From assembly GCA_010692425.1 (NCBI GenBank), contig JAAHHJ010000021.1, positions 64,964 through 128,963 on the forward strand: a stretch of 64,000 nucleotides of DNA. The letters are read 5' to 3'. The notes under the pieces were generated by a model. That model was not told the DNA's origin, searched no databases, and saw only the letters and a list, made by a program, of their open reading frames with translations. Below, piece after piece: positions 17,100 through 25,480 of this stretch (its first letter is position 1; the number at the start of each line of letters is the position of its first letter). The DNA is from Symploca sp. SIO3C6 (GTDB lineage Bacteria > Cyanobacteriota > Cyanobacteriia > Cyanobacteriales > Coleofasciculaceae). The translations under genes and the position numbers were made by a program.

Positions 17100-18419
17100 C
17101 TACAAGTCTCGACGCAAAAGAAGAGATTCTACTTTTTTTTGACCTTTATCCAACATTGTATAATATTGCCTTTGTCTGTCAAAATTTTTAAATATATTAT
17201 AATTTGCCCCCCTTAAATTGCTGCCGCCACCGCTGGGAGATGACCAGAATGCCGGTAGATGACCTTCCGGGGCTACCAAACTGAAGGTACACTCAGAGTA
17301 CATTATCCATTTTTCTTCTTTTAACACCAGCAATTTTTTTTCAATCACTAACCAGCCCACGTGCTTGGCATATTTACGGTAGATTTTCCAGTCTACTTCG
17401 CCTAGTTTACCACTGACGCTCTGCCAGATGCGCTTTTGGACACTAAATCCGAAGCGCCCATTGCTATATTTTACCCAGAGTTGGTCGATAGTGCGTAAAT
17501 CAGTGCAGGGAAAATTTTCGATGGATTCGATATCTAGATCGCCTTGTGTTTCTCTACTAGTTGCCTGGAGCATGACAGCGAAAGTTTCCTCATCCGCCTG
17601 TTTCCACTCCCCAGCTGCTAGTAAATCCCGCAGTTTAGTATAGTCTACACTACGTTCAGAACTAAGATCATCAGTCTTATATATTTGTTGTGACTTAATT
17701 ATGGGAGTAGGTGGGTTTGGTTCAGGTTCTACAGTTATTGACTTAGGAATATCCCTAGCTTCAGTCCTTATTACATCTTCGCTTCTAGGGTTGGGCTGTG
17801 ACGGTTTAACTATAAGTTGACCTTTTTCCCAAAGTATGGGTGTTAAATATTCTTGACTACCTCTTAGGTTCAATCTAATCGCATTGCATCCTAATTTATA
17901 GGAAAAATTAAAATCTCTGCCATTACCTAAAGCCGTATAGAAGCCAACGGCAAAATTAATCGCCGCTTCATCCTCAATTTTATTACTCATGCCAATTACA
18001 TAATTGACATGTTGGGCAATTGCCTCAGCTTGAATTGCGGCATAACAAGCATTGAGAACAACGCACTCAACTTGATCGGCAAATAACTCGAAAAGTTCAG
18101 CCAGTGCTGCTGAATCTACTAACCTCTCATAACCTATTTCATCTTCAAATACTAAGCCTTCTTCCCCTGCTCCATGTCCACTGAAATGAACAATCTGTGG
18201 ATTGAAGTCTAACATCGCCTGTTGTAAATCTATGGGAGTGACAGCGCCTGCCGAATTAATAGGATTATTGCCGTATCCCGCTAAACGCAAACGCTCTTTG
18301 ATCTTTTTTTCTTCTTCTTGTAAGCGAAGACGGGTTGTACCTTTGGGATTAGCTGCCAAAAGTAGAATAGATTTTAAAGTAGTGGGATCTGAAGGCATCT
18401 CGTTAGAGTTATCGCTCAT
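17100..18419 (-). CDS. CHAT caspase-like protease fused to a GUN4 domain
   Basis: 439 residues. Positions 15-185 are a CHAT (caspase-HetF-associated) peptidase with its catalytic His in HFSGHG (His82) and Cys in VVLNACYA (Cys125). A proline-rich linker follows (205-255). From about 259, LRDLLAAGEWKQADEETF, FPCTDLRTIDQLWVKYSNGR, FGFSVQKRIWQS and EGHLPAFW are the GUN4 domain, which in chlorophyll synthesis binds (Mg-)protoporphyrin and activates Mg-chelatase. It lies 41 bases after a Pepco-like gene on the same strand, the usual order of constant component then effector. I infer a protease whose activation may depend on a tetrapyrrole. Confidence 0.8.
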   Translation of the reverse strand: MSDNSNEMPSDPTTLKSILLLAANPKGTTRLRLQEEEKKIKERLRLAGYGNNPINSAGAVTPIDLQQAMLDFNPQIVHFSGHGAGEEGLVFEDEIGYERLVDSAALAELFELFADQVECVVLNACYAAIQAEAIAQHVNYVIGMSNKIEDEAAINFAVGFYTALGNGRDFNFSYKLGCNAIRLNLRGSQEYLTPILWEKGQLIVKPSQPNPRSEDVIRTEARDIPKSITVEPEPNPPTPIIKSQQIYKTDDLSSERSVDYTKLRDLLAAGEWKQADEETFAVMLQATSRETQGDLDIESIENFPCTDLRTIDQLWVKYSNGRFGFSVQKRIWQSVSGKLGEVDWKIYRKYAKHVGWLVIEKKLLVLKEEKWIMYSECTFSLVAPEGHLPAFWSSPSGGGSNLRGANYNIFKNFDRQRQYYTMLDKGQKKVESLLLRRDL

Positions 18420-18460
18420 TCCCTAGATATCTGAGGCTGGTTAGTAAAATTTTCCCTATC

Positions 18461-18790
18461 TCACCTATTGTCTTTTCGTTTGAATTTCAGTTTAATCGCT
18501 CCTTTACCGCCAGTATTTACCCCACTTCCCATTAACTTAATTTCGCCTTCACCACTAATTTCCACGGAAAGTTCAATTTCATCTAACTGCATTCCAGACT
18601 TGACCCCAGCCTGTTGTTCAGCTTGGTAGAATAATTTACTAACCGACTTCAAGAAGTGAGACATCCTTTGCTCTAGTATCTGAAGAGGAATCTTGACTCC
18701 TCTTTGTTTAGTAACTTCCCGATAACCCCTCTGTGTACCGGAAATTTGAGAATTCTCTTCAGTCACAACCCAAATAATTTCTTCTGACAT
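18461..18790 (-). CDS. Pepco-like constant component of a conflict system
   Basis: 109 residues, starting MSEEIIWVVTEENSQISGTQ. It has a helical stretch (VKIPLQILEQRMSHFLKSV), and the C-terminal half reads LDEIELSVEISGEGEIKLMG and ends KGAIKLKFKR. This matches the small Pepco-type protein that computational studies place beside peptidase effectors in cyanobacterial NTP-dependent conflict systems. No catalytic residues are evident. It precedes the CHAT-GUN4 gene by 41 bases and is probably cotranscribed with it. The family name is from memory and should be confirmed by profile search. Confidence 0.6.
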   Translation of the reverse strand: MSEEIIWVVTEENSQISGTQRGYREVTKQRGVKIPLQILEQRMSHFLKSVSKLFYQAEQQAGVKSGMQLDEIELSVEISGEGEIKLMGSGVNTGGKGAIKLKFKRKDNR

Positions 18791-18967
18791 AAAGCCTTAA
18801 GAACCCCAATGCTCTACTTTGTTAAGCAGTTTCTACTAGATTAACCTTTAGGTTTGCTGCTAATTCAGAGGTTAGTATCCAAAATGTTATTGAGATCTTG
18901 ACTATACCCAGAGTTTGCATTCTGCTCTTAACCCGCCTGGGGTTCAAACCTCAGTCTAATAGCTTAA

Positions 18968-19059
18968 GTCCTCTCAAAGAGGACTAAATGCTGGCTCTAT
19001 ATAGATTCCAGTCCATTTTAATGGAATGAATGCTATTAGCCCAGAGTTTGAACTCTGGG
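18968..19059. repeat. REP-like palindrome cluster
   Basis: Three hairpins in 92 bases: GTCCTCT-CAA-AGAGGAC (18968-18984), CCATTTTAATGG (19013-19024) and CCCAGAGTTTGAACTCTGGG (19040-19059). The arrangement resembles a repetitive extragenic palindrome family I recall from other cyanobacterial genomes. A partial CCCAGAGTTTG also occurs at about 18907-18917. Confidence 0.55.
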
Positions 19060-19205
19060 TGGGAAAAGAGGCTTACCAACAATGGTGTCAGAGCCTAGTT
19101 AGGGCTGCATCAACCTCAATCGTCAGCATTTCCAACAGGTGTATCTTACTGTTGATGATTACAGTGAGCTACTGACTGAATCCGAACTATTTCCTTTTTT
19201 TGATT

Positions 19206-19258
19206 AGAGTTCATGGTTCATGGTTCATTGCTCATAGTTCATTGCTCATTGCCCATGG
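19206..19258. repeat. Heptamer short-repeat cluster (GTTCATGGTTCATTG type)
   Basis: Tandem variants of GTTCATGG, GTTCATTG and CTCATTG. Same family as 11424, 19627, 38098 and 54214. Confidence 0.75.
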
Positions 19259-19294
19259 GCTGATTAACAATCAACAATGAACTATTAAAAGTCT

Positions 19295-19479
19295 TTATTG
19301 AGAGCCAGTAGGCACATCAAAAATGATTTCAAATTGGGCATCAGGAACATTTCGACGCCACCACTTGAGATGTCCCTCCGCATCTGAGCGAGAGCGGTAA
19401 CGACCAATATTGACCATTGCAGTTTATTGGGCAGTAGACGTACTACAGCCCAAGGCTTCAGCCTTTCTGAATAAGACAT
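19295..19479 (-). pseudogene. Frameshifted copy of the KPWAVVRLL small-protein family
   Basis: The start reads MSYSERLKPWAVVRLLPNKL, then the frame shifts after LQWSI. In the next frame it continues GRYRSRSDAEGHLKWWRRNV and PDAQFEIIFDVPTGSQ to the stop at 19295-19297. The intact paralogue at 30002-30214 reads GRYRSRSEAERHLK and QFEVVFDLP at the same positions. A good AAGGAGA ribosome site precedes the ATG. The leader carries the same stem-loop as the intact copy (19514-19550). A single-base deletion is the simplest explanation. Confidence 0.65.
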
Positions 19480-19513
19480 AATAAATGTGTCTCCTTTGCT
19501 AATTTGGAGCCAG

Positions 19514-19550
19514 AGCCAGCCTGTGACCCTTCTAGTTCTTCAGGCTGGCT
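19514..19550 (-). promoter_or_regulatory. Leader stem-loop of the KPWAVVRLL family, copy A
   Basis: AGCCAGCCTG (19514-19523) pairs perfectly with CAGGCTGGCT (19541-19550), 35 bases upstream of the pseudogene start. The sequence TTGGAGCCAGAGCCAGC and the distal GCTGGCTT are identical in copy B at 30252-30287, but the inner stem pairs differ by compensating changes. This supports a conserved structure, either an RNA leader element or a dyad operator. Confidence 0.55.
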
Positions 19551-19626
19551 TTTGATCTGGGTTGCAATTGCAACAAAATTAATCTATCACAATGTCATGT
19601 ATAAGACAATACTCCAGGAAAAAAAT

Positions 19627-19735
19627 TTTTAGTTCATGGCTCATAGCAAATAGCTCATTGGGTGTTAATCGAGCAACTGTGGCATACTAACCCAATGAAC
19701 AATGAACAATGAACAATGAACAGAACAATGAACCA
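19627..19735. repeat. Heptamer short-repeat clusters (CAATGAA type)
   Basis: Two facing runs: TTCATGGCTCATAGC at 19632-19646 and AATGAACAATGAACAATGAA at about 19693-19712, continuing to 19735, with unique sequence between them. Confidence 0.65.
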
Positions 19736-19823
19736 ATAAAAAAACGACCGCCCAAGTTAGTGCGATCGCTACTTATTGATGATACAGTTGAGTCACTTAG
19801 CTTTAGCTAAAGATAGAGAAAAA

Positions 19824-20252
19824 CTAACCAATCTCAACAAGCTTAATGTCAAAGATTAGATTTTGTCCTGCCAGAGGATGATTAGCATCGAGAGTCACCT
19901 CAGACTCAGAGACTTCAGTAACAATAACTGGGATTGCTTGACCATCCTGCTTAGCAATTTGTAATTGTTGACCCACGCTAACGGATAAATCCTCAGGTAT
20001 CCTCTGTCGTTCAACTACCATAACTAGTTCTGAGCGATGAGGGCCATAAGCTTGAGCTGAGGGAATATTTGTTGTTTTTGAGTCACCTGGACTCATCCCC
20101 ACCACTGCCTCTTCAAAGCCAGGTATGACTGATCCTTCACCAAGAGAGAAATGCAAAGGACTCTCATCATTAGAAGAATCGAACACCATGCCGTTCTCTA
20201 ATTTACCTGTATAGTGGACTTTCACACTATCGCCAAGCTTGGCTTGTGCCAT
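19824..20252 (-). CDS. FKBP-type (SlyD-like) peptidyl-prolyl isomerase
   Basis: 142 residues from MAQAKLGDSVKVHYTGKLEN. The open frame reaches 20288, but those codons only translate the spacer. The FKBP half-domains (VFDSSNDESPLHFSLGEGSV, IPGFEEAVVGMSPGDSKT) flank an inserted flap, and LDANHPLAGQNLIFDIKLVEI closes the domain as in SlyD. The His-rich metal-binding tail of E. coli SlyD is absent. It probably assists folding in the cytoplasm. The basic repeat protein lies upstream on the same strand. Confidence 0.85.
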   Translation of the reverse strand: MAQAKLGDSVKVHYTGKLENGMVFDSSNDESPLHFSLGEGSVIPGFEEAVVGMSPGDSKTTNIPSAQAYGPHRSELVMVVERQRIPEDLSVSVGQQLQIAKQDGQAIPVIVTEVSESEVTLDANHPLAGQNLIFDIKLVEIG

Positions 20253-20291
20253 TATATATTCTCCTTCCTCTTTATACTGCCCAGCCAATAC

Positions 20292-20534
20292 CTAGACTCG
20301 ACCTTCTCCCATTCTTGGAGACCTGTTATCCTGACCTTGGCGGTTATCCTGACCTTGGCGGTTATCCTGACCTTGGCGGTTATCCTGACCTTGGCGGTTA
20401 TCTTGGCCCTGCCTGTTATCTTGGCCCTGCCTGTTGTTGGAGAAACGACCTGTATTTCTACGCCTACGAAACTTGCGAGCGTAGGCTTGGTTACGTTGCG
20501 CCTTTTCCTTTCTTAGATTGCGGCGCTTTGCCAT
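20292..20534 (-). CDS. Small basic protein with six tandem NRQGQD repeats
   Basis: 80 residues. The N-terminus MAKRRNLRKEKAQRNQAYAR is strongly basic. It is followed by six exact NRQGQD hexapeptides encoded by six 18-bp units (20325-20432), four of one sequence and two of a variant. An AGAGG ribosome site precedes the ATG. The protein is predicted disordered with a nucleic-acid-binding flavour; I infer this only from composition. It lies 39 bases upstream of the FKBP gene. Antisense ORFs across it are shadows. Confidence 0.6.
   Translation of the reverse strand: MAKRRNLRKEKAQRNQAYARKFRRRRNTGRFSNNRQGQDNRQGQDNRQGQDNRQGQDNRQGQDNRQGQDNRSPRMGEGRV
20325..20432. repeat. 18-bp tandem repeat array, six units
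   Basis: Units of GTTATCCTGACCTTGGCG occur four times and GTTATCTTGGCCCTGCCT twice, in frame with the basic protein. Codon-synonymous differences between the two unit types leave the peptide unchanged, which indicates selection on the protein sequence. Confidence 0.9.
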
Positions 20535-21286
20535 GTTTACCTCTTGATATAAAGAAAAAATTGTGCCTTACTTAACCTCTGTTAAACAGATTTAGTAAAC
20601 AGATTGAGCTTGGCATGGGGAACAGCAGTTATAAAATTCGGTTATCTTTGCCTGCACACCCACTGATTCATTGTGACGAGTCCCCTCGCAATATATGATG
20701 ACGAGGGTTTTTAAAGGATGTTCCGACGCTGTCAATAGACTGTTGTTTCCACCCTTCTTCCTGTTTCTAGGACTCTTAACTAGGCCTCGAAAAACCCCCG
20801 TTAGACCGTCTCCACAGGCATTTTATTTAACGTCTAGGATGCGCCCCACCCCAGACACTAGCACAAATACACAGAAACTTTCGTCCTAGCCTTTATGTAG
20901 TAGTTTCAACTCGCTCAGGGCATAGACTCAAGCTCGGAAGTCTTTTAGCTATAAAAAGTATAGCAATTTTCTTTCAAGGGAAAGGATAAGGATAAATCCT
21001 TCGAGTCGCTCTTATCCACCGCTTAAAACACAGTAGATCTTAGCTTTGAGATTGTTTTTGGTAGATCAAGCAAATTATTAAACCGAATATAGATCTCTCC
21101 CATCATACTAGCAGGACTGACAATAACGACATAATTGGTTTTTGCAATAGCTACTATAGCTTGGAAAAAACTAGGGTGAACTATTGCTAACATCAGGCAG
21201 ACAGCATCTGTTGCTAAAATCGAGCATTAGTAACGAATTAGGTAAGGCTTATTCAATTCAGCAACAAGTCTTATGTACACTACTTA
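20535..21286. other. Long intergenic region, no gene found
   Basis: About 750 bases between divergent genes. The one notable structure is CCCTCG (20683-20688) with CGAGGG (20702-20707) followed by TTTTT, a weak terminator-like hairpin on the plus strand with no obvious gene to terminate. A 64-codon plus-strand frame at 20695-20889 has no coding character. Confidence 0.5.
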
Positions 21287-22990
21287 ATGTTAATTGGGGT
21301 CATTTTCCTAGGAACAGTCCTGCGGTTTTGGCATCTTGACCTCAAACCCCTATGGCTCGATGAGGTATTAACAGCTTTATTCAGCCTGGGGCGTAGCTAT
21401 AGCGAATTACCTCTAGAAGTAGTTTTTCCCCTCTCGAAGCTGGAGGAAGTATTTACATTAAAACCGGGGATCAGCTGTAGTACAATTGCCCAGACCTTAG
21501 CCGCTCAATCAACCCATCCCCCTTTGTTTTTTTGCTTAATGTATAGTTGGTACAACTGGCTAGGGACAGAGCCGTTGATTTGGGTAATGCGCACGCTATC
21601 AGTTGTCATGGGAGTAGGCGGGATCATCGCCATTTACTGCCTCAGCCGTATTGCCTTTTCCCCAGCTGCTGCTCTAATGACAGCGGCACTGATGGCATTG
21701 TCTCCCTTTACCGTCTATCTTTCCCAGGAAGCACGTCATTACACAATGCCGATGTTGTTAATCACCTTGGCATTGTGGGCATTAATTCAAATTGAACAAG
21801 ACCTCTATGTTCGACACCAGCACTCAAAACCGATAATTTGGTTGTTGTGGGGAATTGTCAACAGCATTGGCTGCTACATTCATTATTTTTTTATAATCGC
21901 TTTCCTGGCTCAGTTAATAACTCTCACTGGATTCATGTACTGGCGTCGTCGTTTGCTACCAACAGGAAGCTGGGTAACTCTGAGTCTAACTGTTATCGGC
22001 GTGGTAGTGAGCTATCTACCATGGTTCCCAGTGCTGTTGGATGATTTTGGGCGTGCAGAAACTGGCTGGTTGCCAAAGCCTGAACACATCGCGCCTCTTT
22101 ACCAAACCTTGCTAGGTTGGTTAGCAATGGTAATTGCCTTGCCAATAGAAGCCCAGCCACTACTAATTGCCATACCGATGGCATTGTTAACAGTGGCGTT
22201 TGGCATTTGGTTAGGCAGGTGTTACTGGCGGGGATACACTAACCTCTGGCAACAATCCTCAACGTGGCTAGCAACAGTAACACTATCTAGCTTTACTATT
22301 AATGTGTTGCTACAGTACGCAGTAATTGTTTACCTACTGGGCAAAGACCTTACCATTGCCCCTCGTTATAACTTTGTCTACTATCCAGCCCTATGTGTTT
22401 TGTTAGGAGCCAGTCTTACCCTTGGTTACAAGCAGCCAAGTTATGGGGATCTAAGAAATACCATCTCCCCCTCTCCCCATCTCCCCCTCTCCCCTGGCCT
22501 CTTCCTCCCCCTCTCCGTTTCCTTATTGAGTAGCCTCTTAGTCGCTTCTAATCTAGTATTTCTGAAACCATTCCATCCCCAGCAAGTGGCACAGGATATG
22601 AATCTAGAGCCAAATATTCCTGTAATGGTAGTAATGGGATACAAAAATATTCAAGATGTAGCTTTGGGATTGAGCTTTGCTTTAGCACTTGACCAACTTA
22701 GACCGGACTTAGACGATAGCACGAGCAAGCCGCTTTCTAGTAATCAAAGTCCTGCTGGCAGCTATTTTGCTTTTTTACAAAGGGAGGATGGTTATGAATT
22801 AGTCTGGCAACAGCTGTCGAGATTATCAGCATTACCAGCACCTCCTTTAAATCTATGGGTAATTGCTCCTGGGCTCAAGCGTCGGAGCTATCCGCAGCAG
22901 CTGGAGCTCAGCACTCAAACAACTTGTACTCTTGACCCAACTCAACATTACCGTATCGGGATTCCCTATCAGCTTTATCGGTGTTTGTAG
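21287..22990 (+). CDS. GT-C fold (ArnT/PMT-like) membrane glycosyltransferase
   Basis: 567 residues with about 11-12 transmembrane helices. The first loop has the GT-C catalytic acidic pair in LKPLWLDEVLTALFS (Asp25-Glu26). FTVYLSQEARHYTMPMLLIT matches the second conserved loop region of family 39-like enzymes. It probably transfers a sugar from a polyprenyl-phosphate donor to a cell-surface acceptor. Residues about 392-411 translate a CTCCCC-type repeat (SPSPHLPLSPGL) inserted in frame between helices. It is monocistronic. Confidence 0.75.
   Translation: MLIGVIFLGTVLRFWHLDLKPLWLDEVLTALFSLGRSYSELPLEVVFPLSKLEEVFTLKPGISCSTIAQTLAAQSTHPPLFFCLMYSWYNWLGTEPLIWVMRTLSVVMGVGGIIAIYCLSRIAFSPAAALMTAALMALSPFTVYLSQEARHYTMPMLLITLALWALIQIEQDLYVRHQHSKPIIWLLWGIVNSIGCYIHYFFIIAFLAQLITLTGFMYWRRRLLPTGSWVTLSLTVIGVVVSYLPWFPVLLDDFGRAETGWLPKPEHIAPLYQTLLGWLAMVIALPIEAQPLLIAIPMALLTVAFGIWLGRCYWRGYTNLWQQSSTWLATVTLSSFTINVLLQYAVIVYLLGKDLTIAPRYNFVYYPALCVLLGASLTLGYKQPSYGDLRNTISPSPHLPLSPGLFLPLSVSLLSSLLVASNLVFLKPFHPQQVAQDMNLEPNIPVMVVMGYKNIQDVALGLSFALALDQLRPDLDDSTSKPLSSNQSPAGSYFAFLQREDGYELVWQQLSRLSALPAPPLNLWVIAPGLKRRSYPQQLELSTQTTCTLDPTQHYRIGIPYQLYRCL
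22462..22518. repeat. CTCCCC low-complexity tract inside a coding region
   Basis: A CATCTCCCCCTCTCCCC tract identical in type to the intergenic copies, here in frame within the glycosyltransferase gene and lengthening a loop by about 20 residues. Confidence 0.8.
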
Positions 22991-23066
22991 ATGACAAAGA
23001 AAGCCAAAAGTCGACCATTCAAGCATTTAGGATGCGAACGGTTGATCATCTCCCCATCTGCTTTCA

Positions 23067-24101
23067 CTAATTAACTTTGAGATTCTCGTCGAGATTTTGA
23101 TATCCGTTAACAACACCATTTTTTAGTTCTATAGAACTGCTACCGTAACGTAAGACTTCTTTACACTGATAGTCATAGTGAACAATTTCTGTAGGTGTAC
23201 CTTGGGTATTGAAGACATCTTCTCTTTTAGAACCTACAGTCCAGTAATTATCATTACCTTGGAGTTTTGCCAGAGCATTGTTCTGGGTATTTACCCTCAG
23301 ATTTTTATCTGAATTGCTGTAAGCAGTAACGATTCCTTTTTGAAGTTCTACGGTACTGTTTCTGTAATTAAGAATTTCTTTATCTAAAGAGTCATAGCGG
23401 AAAATTTCTGTAGGCGTACCTTGGATACTAACAACATCTTTCCTTTTCGACCCTATAGTCCAGTAACTATTATTGCCAGATAAGCCAGTCTTTACCGATT
23501 CATTGGCAGCAATTCTTAAATTGTTATCTCCATTTTCATAATCGATAACAATCCCATTTTTAATTTCTACTTTACTATTGTCATAATAGGCAACTTCTTG
23601 ACATAAAGACTGAGAAGGAATCAGTTGACTAGGCATACCTTGTATTCTAGTAACCTCCTCCCATCTAGAGCCTAAAGTCCAGTAATTACTAAACTCACTA
23701 GTACTGGAAGATTTTTTTTCAACATTACCCTGAGAATATTCTAGGTTACGCTGATATTCATTTACCTTGGCTTGAGCCAGTGGATATTTTGAGCTAGAAG
23801 TAGGTACAGCTTTCATTAAATCGATTGCCTCTTGCCAGTTGGTGGCAACCTGATTCCACTCTTGACTAGACTGGGCTGATTGCGTTAAGTCAGCAGCATT
23901 CATCGCTTTATTGACAGCCAGCCGAAATTCTTCAGAATGAGCCGATAACTTACGAGAATTTAGATGTTGGTAATATTTGCCCAGGATGACCAGAGCTAGA
24001 CCAATTTCGCACACAACAATCAACCACGTAAGTATACGGGTTCGCTTCCGCGAATCTACCGCATGACTATCAGCTAGGGATTTGAGTCTTTTCAAAGTCA
24101 T
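23067..24101 (-). CDS. Membrane-anchored protein with three ~70-residue repeats
   Basis: 344 residues. A cytosolic basic start is followed by one transmembrane helix (ILTWLIVVCEIGLALVILG, about 23-41) and a helical region. Three repeats then each begin YWTxGS(K/R)xxxV, pass QGxPxxI and a Lys/Gln-Glu-Val/Ile-Leu strand, and end in a YxNxDxNLRV-type strand. The GTP-TEI turn after a helix is reminiscent of the BamE/SmpA fold, but this is only a visual resemblance. Function unknown. Its stop lies near the converging glycosyltransferase. Confidence 0.55.
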   Translation of the reverse strand: MTLKRLKSLADSHAVDSRKRTRILTWLIVVCEIGLALVILGKYYQHLNSRKLSAHSEEFRLAVNKAMNAADLTQSAQSSQEWNQVATNWQEAIDLMKAVPTSSSKYPLAQAKVNEYQRNLEYSQGNVEKKSSSTSEFSNYWTLGSRWEEVTRIQGMPSQLIPSQSLCQEVAYYDNSKVEIKNGIVIDYENGDNNLRIAANESVKTGLSGNNSYWTIGSKRKDVVSIQGTPTEIFRYDSLDKEILNYRNSTVELQKGIVTAYSNSDKNLRVNTQNNALAKLQGNDNYWTVGSKREDVFNTQGTPTEIVHYDYQCKEVLRYGSSSIELKNGVVNGYQNLDENLKVN

Positions 24102-24185
24102 TGGAGAGTTTGATTACCCGATCACTTTTAACTTTGCATATCTAAATTGTCGATTTCCTGATTTTCTCTGTTGAGAGTCATAAAG

Positions 24186-25280
24186 TTACTCATCTATCTG
24201 CCAGACATCACTACTGGCGGCTTCATCAAGAATTTGTTTCGGGCGCAGCACTAAAAATAGACGTCCCAACAGCTGGCAATTGGGAGTTTCTGGAAACCAT
24301 TCAATTGCTAGATCTCCTGAGTGTTCAACTAAAAAATAGCTCTGGTCATCCCATACTTGTTGTGTGCGATCAATTAGCAGCAGTACATCTTCTGGTTTGT
24401 CATTAAGTTTCCCTGGCAACTGATTAATTTTACTAACAATTGCGACAGGTGCTTGTGCTTTTCTGACAACTTGCCAACCTGGAATTGCTACCAATGTTTG
24501 TTGAGCATCGACCTCAACTAATTCAAAGTGAGTGCTTGCTTGAAGAGTAGTGACGTTGTTGAATTCATCAAGTTTCAGTGGCATCTGACCCACTACAGGC
24601 AATAGACGTGGTAAGTTTTCCTCTGCTTCCAGGCGATAGATGGGCAATCTCGGAGCCTGTAGCAGTTTTTTGCCAAAGGCTTCACTTAGCAATTTTTCTA
24701 TTTGTTGACGTGATTCTTGAGTATGAGCAAACATTAAACCCCTAGCAATTAAACGAGAGCGTTCTTGCAAGTCATTGCGCTGCCTAGCTAGTTTCCAATA
24801 CTGATAAGCAACAGCATCACCAGGATGATTAGAAAATTCTTTTGGTGGATTGCTCAAGCGAGAGAATTCTTTAAATGCTTTGGCAACTTCACGGGCTCCC
24901 TCGGAATCAATATTTCGGGCGACGATAAACTCAGCAGCAGTAGCCCGTTGGGCTTGTGTGAGAATTCGCAATTCATATAAAATATCGCTACCAGTACGCT
25001 CAAAGCGCGATCGCACTTCTTCAGGTACTCCAACCTGAATGATTGTGGAGTAAACTTGAGATGCAACAATAATCTGATTCTGCTGAATTGGCTCAAAACC
25101 AGTTTCTTCAAAAATATCCTGGGGATTGTATCCAGCTTTTTGTAGCTGCTGGCAAGCCACTCCCCACTCAGCCCAGTTGCCTTGTTTACGTCGCAATAAT
25201 GTGATTAATTCCTCAGTGCTGACACCTTCTGAATTGACTTGAGGTTGGTATTGTTGATTGTCTGGTGCTGTCTCACTCAT
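24186..25280 (-). CDS. raf1: RuBisCO accumulation factor 1
   Basis: 364 residues, the usual length. The N-terminal block TEELITLLRRKQGNWAEWG, YNPQDIFEETGFEPIQQNQI and the C-terminal beta domain (LPRLLPVVGQMPLKLDEF, ending PNCQLLGRLFLVLRPKQ) are characteristic of Raf1. Raf1 is a dimeric chaperone that assembles RbcL dimers into the RbcL8 core after GroEL/ES folding. The gene is monocistronic; rbcLS is not in the window. Confidence 0.9.
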   Translation of the reverse strand: MSETAPDNQQYQPQVNSEGVSTEELITLLRRKQGNWAEWGVACQQLQKAGYNPQDIFEETGFEPIQQNQIIVASQVYSTIIQVGVPEEVRSRFERTGSDILYELRILTQAQRATAAEFIVARNIDSEGAREVAKAFKEFSRLSNPPKEFSNHPGDAVAYQYWKLARQRNDLQERSRLIARGLMFAHTQESRQQIEKLLSEAFGKKLLQAPRLPIYRLEAEENLPRLLPVVGQMPLKLDEFNNVTTLQASTHFELVEVDAQQTLVAIPGWQVVRKAQAPVAIVSKINQLPGKLNDKPEDVLLLIDRTQQVWDDQSYFLVEHSGDLAIEWFPETPNCQLLGRLFLVLRPKQILDEAASSDVWQIDE

Positions 25281-25480
25281 AAAAGCCTCCTAGGTGATGA
25301 GCAAACCTTGAGTATATTTATCTTTCCCTAGAGAATGCAACCTGTAAAGTAAATTGACAAGTTGACAATTGCCCTAGTTAAATTGATGATTTCTTTCTCT
25401 AGGACAATGTAAATACAGATTTAGACTCAGATATATTGGTAGCCAGTTAAGATTAGCGCAAAGGCTTAAATGATATTTCT

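Larger units (their letters stand above)
18791..19294. other. Intergenic region with palindromic repeat family and heptamers
   Basis: No gene. It contains the palindrome cluster at 18968-19059 and the heptamer cluster at 19206-19258. The promoter of the Pepco/CHAT-GUN4 unit should lie in its first 150 bases; I could not assign its elements. Confidence 0.6.
19480..19823. other. Intergenic region with leader hairpin and heptamer repeats
   Basis: Holds the copy A leader hairpin, a TTGCAATTGCAA palindrome (19562-19573) and heptamer repeats at 19627-19735. No gene is seen. Confidence 0.55.

Noticed and set aside
18901..18965. tRNA-like T-loop GGTTCAAACC
   Set aside because: No acceptor or anticodon stems around it; it belongs to the palindrome repeat family.
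20325..20432. CRISPR-like array
   Set aside because: The units are contiguous 18-bp repeats without spacers and are in frame with a protein.
20214..20575. Plus-strand frames with LTLAVI or DLGGYP repeats
   Set aside because: They are antisense translations of the 18-bp repeat array that encodes NRQGQD.
20695..20889. 64-codon plus-strand frame in a long spacer
   Set aside because: No ribosome site and a random-looking composition after the first hydrophobic stretch.
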